From Burkholderiales bacterium 8X (GTDB lineage Bacteria; Pseudomonadota; Gammaproteobacteria; Burkholderiales; Burkholderiaceae_C): a DNA stretch of 64,000 bases. Under the pieces are notes generated by a model. That model was not told the origin of the DNA. It worked only from the letters and a program-made list of their open reading frames with translations, and did not search any database. Where the stretch lies: the NCBI GenBank assembly GCA_902506565.1, contig LR732703.1, forward strand, positions 2,804,425 to 2,868,424. The letters are read 5' to 3'. Made by a program: the position numbers and the translations under genes. Positions 20,048 through 29,091 of the stretch are shown here, in pieces (position 1 is the first letter of the stretch; each line of letters opens with the position of its first letter).

Positions 20048-20914
20048 ATGACTTCCAGCCTCCGCCTCCTTGCCGAACACCGCTGCTTCGGCGGCCGGCA
20101 GCGCTTCCTCGAGCACGACTCGCGCGAGATCGGCTTGCCGATGCGCTTCTCGGTGTTCCTGCCGCCTGCGGCCGATGCCGGCGCCAAGCTGCCGGCGCTG
20201 ATGTACCTGGCGGGCCTCACCTGCAACGAGGAAACCTTCATGGTGAAGACCGGCGCGCAACGAATCGCGGCCGAACTCGGCATTGCGCTGATCGCGCCAG
20301 ACACCAGCCCGCGGCGCGATGCCGAAAGCCTGCCGGGCGCGAAAGACAGCTGGGATTTCGGCATCGGCGCCGGCTTCTACCTGGACGCGACCGAGGCGCC
20401 CTGGCGTCGCTACTTCCGCATGGAAAGCTACCTCGTCGACGAGCTGCTGCCGCTCGTTGCCGAAAGCCTGCCGATCGACCAGGGCAAGGTCGGGCTCTTC
20501 GGCCATTCGATGGGCGGTCACGGTGCCTTGACCCTGGCCTTGCGGCATCCGGGCCGCTTCAAGAGCCTGTCGGCGCTGGCGCCGATCTGTGCGCCCACCC
20601 AGTGCCCGTGGGGCCAGAAGGCCTTCGCCGGCTACCTCGGACCCGACACCGGGCAATGGGCCGAGCATGACGCGGCGGCCCTGATGCGGTCGCAGCGAGC
20701 AGCGCCCTACCCGGCCGGCATCCTGGTCGACCAAGGCCTTGCCGACCCGTTCCTGGCCGAGCAGCTCCACCCCGACCTGCTGCAGGCCGCCTGCGACGCC
20801 GTCGGGCAACCACTGCAGCTGCGGCGGCACGAAGGCTACGACCACGGCTACTACTTCATCCAGAGCTTCATCCAGGACCACCTGCGCCACCACGCGGCCG
20901 TGCTCGCGGCATGA
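20048..20914 (+). CDS. fghA: S-formylglutathione hydrolase
   Basis: A 288-residue esterase-D family enzyme that hydrolyses S-formylglutathione to formate and glutathione, the step after AdhC. Marks are [32 protein letters not shown], the nucleophile [10 protein letters not shown], and the catalytic Asp (LADPF) and His (YDHGYYF). An in-frame ATG at 20030 would add six residues; 20048 fits family length better. Neither start has a strong ribosome site. It overlaps the exonuclease gene by 4 nt. Confidence 0.96.
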   Translation: MTSSLRLLAEHRCFGGRQRFLEHDSREIGLPMRFSVFLPPAADAGAKLPALMYLAGLTCNEETFMVKTGAQRIAAELGIALIAPDTSPRRDAESLPGAKDSWDFGIGAGFYLDATEAPWRRYFRMESYLVDELLPLVAESLPIDQGKVGLFGHSMGGHGALTLALRHPGRFKSLSALAPICAPTQCPWGQKAFAGYLGPDTGQWAEHDAAALMRSQRAAPYPAGILVDQGLADPFLAEQLHPDLLQAACDAVGQPLQLRRHEGYDHGYYFIQSFIQDHLRHHAAVLAA

Positions 20915-21594
20915 CGACCAGCCCTGCCGTCGCCAGCGGCCAGAGAGCGCCGACCGCGTTGCCCGAGCGCGACCAGATCGCGCTGTTGCCGCCTTTCGAG
21001 GGGCTCGACCTGCCCGACATCCACGTGGTGGATTCGGCCGAGCGCGCCGCCATGGCACTGAGCTCGCTGATGCAGGCCGGCGCGGTCGGCTTCGACACCG
21101 AGTCCAAGCCGACCTTCGCGAAGAACGAGGTCTCGCAAGGGCCGCATCTGCTGCAGTTCGCGACGCACGATGCGGCCTGGCTGTTCCAGCTGCATCGCTC
21201 CGAGTTCCATGACGTGTTGGCCACGCTGCTCGCCGCACCCGAGCTGGTCAAGGCCGGCTTCGGGCTTTCGAGCGACCTGAAGCTCATTCGCGAGCGCTTC
21301 GGCATCGAGCCGCGGGCGGTGGTCGACATCGACCACGAGTTTCGTCGGCAGGGCTACCGCAAGTCGGTCGGCGTGAAGACGGCCGTGGCCTTGATGTTCG
21401 GCCGCCGGCTCGCGAAGTCGCGCAAGGCGACGACTTCGAACTGGGCCAGCCGGCAGCTCACGCCCGCGCAGCTGCGCTACGCGGCAAACGATGCCTATGC
21501 GGCCATCTGCCTCTATTCGGCCCTCGGTCTCGGGTCGCCGCGCGAGCCGGCGCTCAGAACAACTGCGCCTGGCCCGACAGGTTGGGCGGCCTGA
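20911..21594 (+). CDS. 3'-5' exonuclease, RNase D/DEDDy family
   Basis: A 227-residue protein with one DEDDy exonuclease domain. The acidic residues are visible in order: FDTES (Asp and Glu), FGLSSDLKLI (Asp), and YAANDAYAAICLY (Tyr and Asp). There is no HRDC domain, so it is not classical RNase D; small relatives degrade short RNA or DNA ends. It is coupled to fghA by a 4-nt overlap and its last 41 nt overlap the convergent radical SAM gene. Confidence 0.88.
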   Translation: MTTSPAVASGQRAPTALPERDQIALLPPFEGLDLPDIHVVDSAERAAMALSSLMQAGAVGFDTESKPTFAKNEVSQGPHLLQFATHDAAWLFQLHRSEFHDVLATLLAAPELVKAGFGLSSDLKLIRERFGIEPRAVVDIDHEFRRQGYRKSVGVKTAVALMFGRRLAKSRKATTSNWASRQLTPAQLRYAANDAYAAICLYSALGLGSPREPALRTTAPGPTGWAA

Positions 21595-22666
21595 ACGATG
21601 CGTGGTCCTGCGCGACTCGGTCGCGGTTGAAGCCGAGCCGTGTCGTCGCCTTGAGGAAGCGCTGCGCAATCAGTTCCGCCCAGGTGCCGCTTCCCTTCAT
21701 TCGTGTCGCGAAATCGGCGTCGTAATCCTGGCCGCCGCGCATCTCGCGCACGCGCGCCATGATGCGGGCCGCCCGCATCGGGTAGTGCAGCTCGAGCCAT
21801 TCCTTGAAGAGCGGTGCCACTTCCCACGGCAGGCGCAGCACCGTGTAGAACGCGCTGCGTGCGCCGGCGTCCCAGGCCGCGGCCAGCACTTCTTCCATGT
21901 CTTCGTTCAGGAACGGTATCTGCGGCGCGACGCTGACGCCAACCGGCACGCCCGCATCGGCCAACGCCCGCACGGTGCGGAGGCGCCGGTGCGGCGCGGC
22001 GGCCCGCGGCTCGAGCCGGCGGGCAAGCTGGGCGTCCAAGGTGGTGATCGTGATGTAGACCGCCGCGAGGCGATCGGCGCCCAGGGGTGCGAGCAGGTCG
22101 ATATCGCGCTCGACCGTGCTCGACTTGGTGACGATGGAAAACGGATGCCGGGTTTCGCCAAGCAGCTCGATGACGCTGCGCGTGAGGCGAAGCTCGCGCT
22201 CGATCGGCTGGTAGCAATCGGTCGCCGTACCGATGGCGAGGCTGGCGGGTCGGTAGCTGCGCGCCGCCAATTCGCCGCGCAGAACCTCGGCGATGTTGCG
22301 CTTGGCAATCAGCTTGGTCTCGAAGTCGAGGCCGGGCGAGAGGTTGAGATAGCTGTGGGTCGGCCGGGCGAAGCAATAGATGCAGCCGTGCTCGCAGCCC
22401 CGGTACGGGTTGAGCGACCGATCGAACGGAATGTCCGGCGAATCGTTCTGGCTGATGACCGACCTGGCGCTCTCGAAGCGGATCTCGGTTGCGAGCTTCG
22501 CCGGCTCGATATCGAGGTCGTCGTCGTCGCGCCGCGTTGGTTCGAACTCCCAGCCGTCATCGAAGGGCACGCGGGCTTCGGTCTCGAAGCGGTGCGCGAG
22601 CCGACTGGCAGCGCCGCGGCCCTTGATGGGCTGGAGCGGTTGCACGGGGACGACTCGATGGGGCAT
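21554..22666 (-). CDS. radical SAM protein, SPL/PA0069 family
   Basis: A 370-residue radical SAM protein. The cluster motif is CEHGCIYC (CxxxCxxC) with FARPTHSYLNLSPG following, as in the PA0069 group, which is related to spore photoproduct lyase. The family function is not established; a role in nucleic acid repair or modification is often supposed. The N-terminus is rich in charged residues (RRDDDDLD). Its 3' end overlaps the convergent exonuclease gene by 41 nt. The AT-rich gap upstream (22667-22732) separates it from the orphan gene, which lies on the same strand. Confidence 0.88.
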   Translation of the reverse strand: MPHRVVPVQPLQPIKGRGAASRLAHRFETEARVPFDDGWEFEPTRRDDDDLDIEPAKLATEIRFESARSVISQNDSPDIPFDRSLNPYRGCEHGCIYCFARPTHSYLNLSPGLDFETKLIAKRNIAEVLRGELAARSYRPASLAIGTATDCYQPIERELRLTRSVIELLGETRHPFSIVTKSSTVERDIDLLAPLGADRLAAVYITITTLDAQLARRLEPRAAAPHRRLRTVRALADAGVPVGVSVAPQIPFLNEDMEEVLAAAWDAGARSAFYTVLRLPWEVAPLFKEWLELHYPMRAARIMARVREMRGGQDYDADFATRMKGSGTWAELIAQRFLKATTRLGFNRDRVAQDHASFRPPNLSGQAQLF

Positions 22667-22732
22667 GCCGCAAGATACTGTACTTTCGTACAGTGATCAA
22701 GTGCTGCGGCGAGCTCGCTCGATGCCGAGCAC

Positions 22733-23983
22733 TCAAAGATCCATCAGGCCGATGTCCTTCAAGGATGAGTCGAGGTTGAAACCGTTCAGTACTTTTTGCA
22801 CATGAATCAGGCGATTCTGGTGCGACAGCTCGGTCAGAACCACAAAGAGCTTGGTACGAACCGCGTCATCCATGAGGACGATCAAGTCTGCCCAGAAAGC
22901 AGGATCTGCCTCGCCGAAGATCGTGGGCTCGCCGCCACTGCGCTTGCGCTTCATCTCGTCCACCACGTCTTCGAGCACGGCCAGATGGCGCTCGATCTTC
23001 GCGACGTCGTGGACCAATGCCGCTTTCCAGAAACCCAAGGTGGAGATGCCGAACTTGAACAAGTCGAGTGGCGAGCTTTGCTTCAATGAAACGACGGCGA
23101 ATTGCTTGGTGATCTCGCTCGTGCTGGTCGGCAAGGTATTGCAGAAATCCGCGAACCTGCCCTCGTCGAGGTAAAGCGCCGCGACCAGCGGCCACCAGTA
23201 CCTTCGATCGGTCGCGAATCCGTCTTTCAAGACCTTGAATTTCTGATCGCTCAACTTTCCGATCTTCTCCAGCGCCGCCAGGCGATCGAACACGGAGAGC
23301 GGCGCGTCGAGCTTCAACATGCATGAGATCAGATCCTGATACAGCATCGCGTGGGCCTCGCAGACCACGAGCTTCCCGAACGCGTACTGGTACTGCGGCT
23401 TGTGCGAATCGAATTCGACCAGCAAATTGCTCACCGATTTGTCATGCACGACCTTGGCAATCGCCTCGTCGAGGATCTTGCGACTGCTCTTCTTGCTGCC
23501 GAGCTTGGCGCCCCCGAACTTGGACTTGGGAAATTGGCCGAAAGCGCTCGCCAATCCTTCTTTCAAGCTTGCCGCCGACTTCCCCGCTGCCTCGCTTGCG
23601 ACTCCGAATGCAAGACCGTGCTTGAGGTGCTTGACGATCAATTGGTTCCGGAGGTCATCGAGTCTGCCGGCCTCTGCGAGATGGCTCTTCTCGTACTCCG
23701 GAGCGAATTGAGTGGAAAGGAGATCGGCGACGATCAGGTAAATCGTCTCGCGTGGAATATGTTCGCAAGCCAGCCTGGCGAGCAACTTCAGCTTGACCGG
23801 CGCCGGACATTTGCCGAAGCCGCAAGCGTCGGCTGCAGATCGGTACAAGTCGCTACGAACATCCTTCCACTTTCCGCCCGCGACCTTCAGCGTCTTCACC
23901 GCGACGGCAATGACCTTTGCGAATTCGTCCTCGAATTCCTGCCATTGCTTGCCGCCCAGATCTTCCGTGTCGTCCTGAATCAT
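22733..23983 (-). CDS. hypothetical protein, 416 residues, unlike its neighbours
   Basis: I do not recognise this protein. It is mostly alpha-helical by eye, Lys- and Leu-rich, with no signal peptide and no membrane segments. It contains a Lys/Ser/Gly-rich middle stretch (KSKFGGAKLGSKKSSRK) and no known catalytic motif. The start at 23983 has GGGGGGAAG before it; an ATG at 24001 would add six residues. Base composition is clearly lower in GC than the flanking genes, and codons ending in A or T are common, so the gene was probably acquired by transfer. It is flanked by a radical SAM gene and a CBS-domain gene. Confidence 0.72.
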   Translation of the reverse strand: MIQDDTEDLGGKQWQEFEDEFAKVIAVAVKTLKVAGGKWKDVRSDLYRSAADACGFGKCPAPVKLKLLARLACEHIPRETIYLIVADLLSTQFAPEYEKSHLAEAGRLDDLRNQLIVKHLKHGLAFGVASEAAGKSAASLKEGLASAFGQFPKSKFGGAKLGSKKSSRKILDEAIAKVVHDKSVSNLLVEFDSHKPQYQYAFGKLVVCEAHAMLYQDLISCMLKLDAPLSVFDRLAALEKIGKLSDQKFKVLKDGFATDRRYWWPLVAALYLDEGRFADFCNTLPTSTSEITKQFAVVSLKQSSPLDLFKFGISTLGFWKAALVHDVAKIERHLAVLEDVVDEMKRKRSGGEPTIFGEADPAFWADLIVLMDDAVRTKLFVVLTELSHQNRLIHVQKVLNGFNLDSSLKDIGLMDL

Positions 23984-24128
23984 GAATCTTCCCCCCGGCA
24001 TGGCCGTCGTATTGGAGGGAACGATTCTTGAACACCACTTTCGTCTTAACAATCCGATCCAGGACGCAGGCCGCCGGGCCTACGGCCTCGATCGAAGCGG
24101 CCGATCGCCTGGCGACGAAAGCGCCGGC

Positions 24129-24572
24129 TCACGCAGATTCGGCGGGCCAGTCGTTGATATAGGCCTTGAGCAACTTGTTCTCGAGAGTCTGGCTTTCGAC
24201 CACGGCCTTGGCCACGTCGTAGAAGCTCACCACGCCCATCAACATCCGCTTGTCCATCACCGGCATGTAGCGCGCATGGCGCTCCAGCATGATGCGGCGA
24301 ATCTCGTCGAGGTCGGTTTCGGTGGTGCAGGTCACCGGATGGTCGTCCATCGCCTTGCGCACCAGGGTGCTGCCGACCTGGCCGCCGTTGGCGACCAGGG
24401 CCACGATCACTTCGCGGAAGGTCAGCATGCCGACCAGGTCGCCGTGCTCCATGACGACCAGGGAGCCGATGTCCTTCTCGGCCATGGTCCGGATCGCTTC
24501 GCCGAGAGGTTCATCGGGAGTGACGGTATAGAGCGTGTTGCCCTTGACGCGAAGGATGTCGGTGACTTTCAT
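24129..24572 (-). CDS. CBS-domain protein
   Basis: A 147-residue protein made of two CBS motifs forming one Bateman module: VTPDEPLGEAIRTMAEKDIGSLVVMEHGDLVGMLTFREV (residues about 17-55) and the second from DHPVTCTTETDLDEIRRIML to MGVVSFYDVAKAVVE. Such stand-alone modules bind adenine nucleotides and sense energy state. GAGGAG lies 7 nt before the ATG. It is a single gene, divergent from metY. Confidence 0.92.
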   Translation of the reverse strand: MKVTDILRVKGNTLYTVTPDEPLGEAIRTMAEKDIGSLVVMEHGDLVGMLTFREVIVALVANGGQVGSTLVRKAMDDHPVTCTTETDLDEIRRIMLERHARYMPVMDKRMLMGVVSFYDVAKAVVESQTLENKLLKAYINDWPAESA

Positions 24573-24726
24573 GATGTGCTCCTCACAGCCAGGCAGCGCC
24601 GGGCGGCGTGCCGGAAATCAATATAGCCCACAATCATTGCCCATCGCATTCGGGCGAGACGCCGCACGCACCGGCTCGGACCGCCTCTTTGCAGCTCGCC
24701 CGCTCATCCGAACCAGAAAGGCCTCC

Positions 24727-26061
24727 ATGCCCGGCTACTCCGACCCCGGCTTCGATACCCTGGCGCTGCATGCGGGCGCTGCGCCCGACCCGACCACCGG
24801 CGCGCGCGCGGTGCCGATCCATCTCAGCACATCGTTCGTCTTCGAATCCAGCGACCACGCGGCCGCGCTCTTCAATCTCGAACGCGCGGGGCATGTCTAC
24901 TCGCGGATCAGCAACCCGACCAACGCGGTGCTCGAACAACGGGTGGCCGCGCTCGAAGGCGGCATCGGCGCCATCGCCACGGCGAGCGGCCAGGCGGCAT
25001 TGCACCTGTCGATCGCGACTCTGATGGGCGCCGGTTCGCACATCGTGGCGAGCACCGCGCTCTACGGCGGCTCGCAGAACCTGTTGCACTACACGATGCG
25101 GCGCTTCGGCATCGAGACCACGTTCGTGAAGCCGAACGACCTGGACGGCTGGCGCCGGGCCATCCGGCCGGAGACCCGGCTCCTCTTCGGCGAAACCGTC
25201 GGCAACCCGGGCCTGGACGTGCTCGACATTCCCGCCGTGAGCGACATCGCCCACGCAGCCGGCGTGCCGCTGCTGGTGGATTCGACCCTCACCTCGCCCT
25301 ATCTCATCAAGCCCTTCGACTGGGGCGCCGACCTCGTCTATCACTCGGCAACCAAGTTCCTGTCGGGGCACGGAACGGTGATCGGCGGCGTCGTGGTCGA
25401 CGGCGGCAGCTTCGACTGGGAACGCTCCGGCCGATTTCCCGAACTCACGAGTGCCTATGACGGCTTCCACAACATGGTCTTCAGCGAGGAAAGCACCGTC
25501 GGCGCCTTCCTGCTGCGAGCCCGGCGCGAAGGCCTGCGCGACTTCGGCGCCTCGATGAGTCCGCACACGGCCTGGCTGATCCTGCAGGGCATCGAGACCT
25601 TGCCGCTGCGAATGGAGCGGCACATCGACAACACTCAGAAGGTGGTGGAGTTCCTGGCTTCGCATCCCTTCGTCGCACGGGTCGGCCATCCATTGCTCGA
25701 ATCGCACCCGAGCCATGCGCTCGCACAGAAGCTGCTGCGGCATGGCGCCAAGGGCGCAGGCGCGGTGTTCAGCTTCGACCTCAAGGGCGACCGCGAGCAG
25801 GGCAAGAAGTTCATCGAGGCGCTGCGGCTCTTCAGCCACCTGGCCAACGTGGGCGATTGCCGCAGCCTGGTCATCCATCCGGCCAGCACCACCCACTTCC
25901 GGATGAGCGACGAAGCGCTGGCCGGCGCCGGCATCAGCCAGGGCACGATCCGCCTCTCGATAGGGCTCGAGGATCCGGACGACCTCATCGACGACCTGAA
26001 GCGCGCGCTCAAGGCCGCCGAGAAGGCCGGGCAGGCGCCAACGACGAAGGCGGGTGCGTGA
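24727..26061 (+). CDS. metY: O-acetylhomoserine sulfhydrylase (PLP enzyme of methionine synthesis)
   Basis: A 444-residue PLP enzyme of the Cys/Met metabolism family. Its length and start, GFDTLALHAGAAPDPTTGARAVPIHLSTSFVFE in part, match MetY rather than the shorter MetB/MetC. The PLP lysine lies in SATKFLSGHG and the substrate arginine region in SRISNPTN. It makes homocysteine from O-acetylhomoserine and sulfide. The start at 24727 follows AGAAAGG; an upstream frame to 24535 has no family residues. Its stop overlaps the next start (TGATG). Confidence 0.92.
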   Translation: MPGYSDPGFDTLALHAGAAPDPTTGARAVPIHLSTSFVFESSDHAAALFNLERAGHVYSRISNPTNAVLEQRVAALEGGIGAIATASGQAALHLSIATLMGAGSHIVASTALYGGSQNLLHYTMRRFGIETTFVKPNDLDGWRRAIRPETRLLFGETVGNPGLDVLDIPAVSDIAHAAGVPLLVDSTLTSPYLIKPFDWGADLVYHSATKFLSGHGTVIGGVVVDGGSFDWERSGRFPELTSAYDGFHNMVFSEESTVGAFLLRARREGLRDFGASMSPHTAWLILQGIETLPLRMERHIDNTQKVVEFLASHPFVARVGHPLLESHPSHALAQKLLRHGAKGAGAVFSFDLKGDREQGKKFIEALRLFSHLANVGDCRSLVIHPASTTHFRMSDEALAGAGISQGTIRLSIGLEDPDDLIDDLKRALKAAEKAGQAPTTKAGA

Positions 26062-26873
26062 TGCAGCTCGTCGTGCAAGGCCACCCGACCTACTGCTACA
26101 CCGGCGGCAAGGAACTCGACCGCCGCAAGCCGACCGCCGTCTTCATCCACGGCGTGCTCAACGACCACAGCGTGTGGATCCTGCAGAGCCGCTGGTTTGC
26201 CAACCACGGCTGGAACGTGCTGGCGCTCGACCTGCCCGGCCATTGCCGCAGCGCCGGGCCACCGCCTGCCAGCGTGGAGGATGCAGCCGATTTCGTGCTC
26301 GCCCTGCTCGATGCGGCCGGCATTCCGCAGGCCGCCTTGATCGGGCACAGCTTCGGTTCGTTGATCGCGCTCGAGGCCGCGGCCCGGGCGCCCGAGCGGG
26401 TCACGCACCTCGCGATGGTCGGAACCGCCTACCCGATGACGGTTTCGCCGATGCTGCTCGAAAGCTCGCTCGACGATCCGCAGCGCGCGATCGGCATGGT
26501 CAACGTGTTTTCGCACGCGATGCTGGCGCCGCCGCCGTCGACGCTCGGCCCCGGCACCTGGCTCTACGGCGATTCGCGAGCGCTGATGCGGCGCGTGCTG
26601 GCCAGCAACCGGGAGTCCAACGTCTTCCACATCGGCTTCAAGGCCTGCAACGATTATTCGAACGGCGAGGCCGCCATCGCCGCTGTTCGGTGCCCGATCC
26701 TGTTCCTGCTGGGCGACGCCGACCAGATGACGCCGCCGCGGGCGACCCGCAAGCTGATCGACAAGGCGCAAAACGGCCGCGTCGTGACGGTGCCGGCCGG
26801 TCATTCGCTGATGCGGGAAGCGCCGGAGGAAACGCTGTCCGCCCTCGCCGCGTTCCTGCAGCCTCCGAACTGA
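26061..26873 (+). CDS. alpha/beta hydrolase
   Basis: A 270-residue alpha/beta hydrolase. Visible are the oxyanion loop IHGVLNDHSVW, the nucleophile GHSFGSL, Asp in LGDADQMTPP and His in PAGHSLM. The substrate is unknown. The gene is coupled to metY (the stop and start share a base), an arrangement also met in other Burkholderiales genomes, but a sulfur-related role is not proven. A hairpin follows before the convergent thioredoxin-like gene. Confidence 0.9.
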   Translation: MQLVVQGHPTYCYTGGKELDRRKPTAVFIHGVLNDHSVWILQSRWFANHGWNVLALDLPGHCRSAGPPPASVEDAADFVLALLDAAGIPQAALIGHSFGSLIALEAAARAPERVTHLAMVGTAYPMTVSPMLLESSLDDPQRAIGMVNVFSHAMLAPPPSTLGPGTWLYGDSRALMRRVLASNRESNVFHIGFKACNDYSNGEAAIAAVRCPILFLLGDADQMTPPRATRKLIDKAQNGRVVTVPAGHSLMREAPEETLSALAAFLQPPN

Positions 26874-26896
26874 GCTCGGCTCGGCGGCTCGAGGTC

Positions 26897-26920
26897 GGCC
26901 GAACCGGTCGTCGGTTCGCC
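26897..26920. terminator. hairpin between convergent genes, possible bidirectional terminator
   Basis: GGCCGAACCG (26897-26906) pairs with CGGTTCGCC (26912-26920), giving nine base pairs with one bulge and a 5-nt loop. It sits between the end of the hydrolase gene and the end of the thioredoxin-like gene. There is no T-tract on either strand, so termination is uncertain. Confidence 0.4.
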
Positions 26921-26947
26921 GATTCGTCGGCTCGGCCGCCGGAGAGA

Positions 26948-27346
26948 TCAGCCGCCGGCCTTGAACGCGGCCGGCGTTTTCGCGATGGCGGCCAGCAGCG
27001 TGGCGACCTCGGCCGCCATCGGCTGCGCTGCCGGCAAGGCGCCGATCAGCCGGCTCAGCGTTGCAGCATGCGGCAGCAGCTGACCGAGAAAGCGCGTGCC
27101 GCCCGCGTCCACCACCAGCAGGGTCGGAAAGGTCTCGACATCAAAGTCGTCCGCGATGGCGGCATGGTCCTCGATGTCGACCCAGGCGAAGTTCCAGCCC
27201 GGATGTTCGTTCGCCACCTGCACGAACAGCGGGCGATATTCGCGGCAGGCGCCGCACCATTCGGCGCACAGGCACACCACCCACTGCTGCGGCTCGGCTG
27301 CTTCGCGGGATGGATCGGAATGCGCGTCGGTCGAATCGATGGTCAC
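26948..27346 (-). CDS. thioredoxin-fold protein
   Basis: A 132-residue thioredoxin-like protein. The active-site motif is WCGAC (CxxC) near residues 30-34, followed by the fold residues FAWVDIEDHAAIADDFDVETFPTLLVVDAGG with the cis-proline. It has no signal peptide, so it should be a cytoplasmic disulfide reductase or a redox sensor. The C-terminal tail is Ala-rich. It lies downstream of the YihY gene on the same strand, 57 nt away, and may be co-transcribed. Confidence 0.9.
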   Translation of the reverse strand: MTIDSTDAHSDPSREAAEPQQWVVCLCAEWCGACREYRPLFVQVANEHPGWNFAWVDIEDHAAIADDFDVETFPTLLVVDAGGTRFLGQLLPHAATLSRLIGALPAAQPMAAEVATLLAAIAKTPAAFKAGG

Positions 27347-27403
27347 GGTGGAAGCTCGGATGAGGGCCCAGGAACGCAGCGGGCTCGCGGCCCGAACGAC
27401 GGA

Positions 27404-28609
27404 TTATCTGTAAGGCAGCACGTCCTGGAGCCGCAGCGCATTGAGCGGCCCCTTGCGCCAGAACTTGTCCAGGGTCGGGCTGTGCGGCATCAGCAGCGAC
27501 TCGAGCAGCGGCTGGACCGGAGTGGCATCCGGATTCGCCAGCAGCACATAGCGCGGGTCGTCGTTGCCCGAGTCCTCGGCGAGCGGTGCGATCCAGTCGA
27601 TGGCGACCAGGGCCTCGAGCACCGGCGCGAGTTGCAGCGCATCGACCCTCATCAGCTCGACCAGCTGCCGCGAGCCGAGCCCGCGCGAGGTGGTGTTCCG
27701 GGCCAGGTCGAGGTGCTGCAGCGCCTCCATCGCCAGCTGCAGCGGCCAGCCCGGCATTTCGCCCCGCCGCTCGACGCCGGCCAGGAGGCTCGGCAGGTAG
27801 GCCGCGACCACCGCGCCGAGCAGCACGATGACCCAGGCGACGTAGATCCAGACCAGCAGGATCGGCACCGTCGCGAAAGCGCCGTACAGAACCGAATAGG
27901 TCGGCACCGAGCTGATGTAGTAGCCGAGCACGCGCTTGGCGATCTCGATCGCGGCCGCGACGAACAATCCGCCGCACCAGGCATGCGCCCATTTGACGTG
28001 CGTGTTCGGCACCAGCCGATAGAGCGATGCGATGCCGCCCGCCAGCAAGGCGAATTCGAACAGGTCGAGAAGCGGCTTCATCAGCATGGAGCCGACGTAG
28101 CCCCTCGATGCCGAGAACACGTAGGCCGTGGTGCTCAAGCTGAATGCCAGCATCAGCGGCCCGAGCGTGATGGCAGCCCAATAGATCAGCACCCGCTGGG
28201 CGAAGGGTCTCGGCCTGCGCACCCGCCAGATGTTGTTGAGGGTCTTGTCGATGGTGAGGATCAGGGCGACCGCCGTGACCAGCAGCAGCACCAGGCCGGC
28301 GGCGCCGAGGCCGCTCGCCTTGCTGGCGAACTGGTTCAGGTAGCCGAGCACCTGGCGCGCGATGTTGTCCGGGATCAGGCTCACGATCAACCAGCGTTGC
28401 ACCCTGCCCTGCATCTGGTCGAACATGGGAAAGGCCGTGAACAGCGCCAGCGCCAGCGTGAAGAAGGGCACCAGCGCGATGGTGGTGGTGAAGGTGAGGC
28501 TGCTCGCCGTCAGCCCCAGCCGGTCCTCGCGAAAGCGCTTTCCCAATACCGACAACGTGGTTCCCCAGGGGAAGCGCGAAAGGTCCCTCCAGAGTTGCCG
28601 GCGATTCAT
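27404..28609 (-). CDS. YihY/BrkB-family inner membrane protein
   Basis: A 401-residue membrane protein of the YihY/BrkB family (formerly taken for RNase BN). Six hydrophobic segments are visible in the first 270 residues, with the family residues LTASSLTFTTTIALVPFFTLAL and a cytoplasmic C-terminal winged-helix-like tail of about 120 residues. The family may export solutes, but its function is not settled. The start at 28609 (MNRRQLW) is preferred; an ATG at 28621 adds four residues. Confidence 0.9.
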   Translation of the reverse strand: MNRRQLWRDLSRFPWGTTLSVLGKRFREDRLGLTASSLTFTTTIALVPFFTLALALFTAFPMFDQMQGRVQRWLIVSLIPDNIARQVLGYLNQFASKASGLGAAGLVLLLVTAVALILTIDKTLNNIWRVRRPRPFAQRVLIYWAAITLGPLMLAFSLSTTAYVFSASRGYVGSMLMKPLLDLFEFALLAGGIASLYRLVPNTHVKWAHAWCGGLFVAAAIEIAKRVLGYYISSVPTYSVLYGAFATVPILLVWIYVAWVIVLLGAVVAAYLPSLLAGVERRGEMPGWPLQLAMEALQHLDLARNTTSRGLGSRQLVELMRVDALQLAPVLEALVAIDWIAPLAEDSGNDDPRYVLLANPDATPVQPLLESLLMPHSPTLDKFWRKGPLNALRLQDVLPYR

Positions 28610-28656
28610 GGCCGGTATCATGCCATCGGGGTTTTCGCACCCTTCCCTGCCCTACG

Positions 28657-29091
28657 ATGACCCATCCCCCTCCCTCGATCTCCGGCCCGATGTCGGTCTC
28701 CGCCACCCGTTGGCTGGCGGTCGGAAGCCTCGTCGGCCTGATCGTGCTGGGGCTGGCGTGGGAGATGTGGCTCGCGCCCTTGCGTCCGGGTGGCTCGTGG
28801 CTCGCGCTCAAGGTCCTGCCCCTGGTGGTGCCGCTCGCCGGCCTGCTGAAAAACCGCATGTACACCTACCGCTGGGTCAGCCTGATGGTCTGGCTTTATT
28901 TCACCGAAGGCGTGGTGCGCGCCTGGAGCGATGCCGACGCCCTGAGCCGCGGCCTGGCCCTCGCCGAAGTGCTGCTTTGCCTGGCGCTCTTCGTGGCCTG
29001 CGCCTGGCACGTGCGGCTGCGGCTGCGCCATGCGGCCGAGGCGCGGCGCCAGGGCGCGCCACTCGAACAACCCGAAGGAGCAGCGCCGTGA
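28657..29091 (+). CDS. DUF2069 membrane protein
   Basis: A 144-residue inner membrane protein with four predicted hydrophobic helices (VGSLVGLIVLGLAWEMWL, VLPLVVPLAGLL, a helix around YRWVSLMVWLYFTEG, and LALAEVLLCLALFVACAW). The KNRMYTYRWVSLMVWLYF stretch is typical of DUF2069, found across beta- and gammaproteobacteria with unknown function. It overlaps the FAD-oxidase gene by 4 nt, so the two are coupled. Confidence 0.9.
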   Translation: MTHPPPSISGPMSVSATRWLAVGSLVGLIVLGLAWEMWLAPLRPGGSWLALKVLPLVVPLAGLLKNRMYTYRWVSLMVWLYFTEGVVRAWSDADALSRGLALAEVLLCLALFVACAWHVRLRLRHAAEARRQGAPLEQPEGAAP

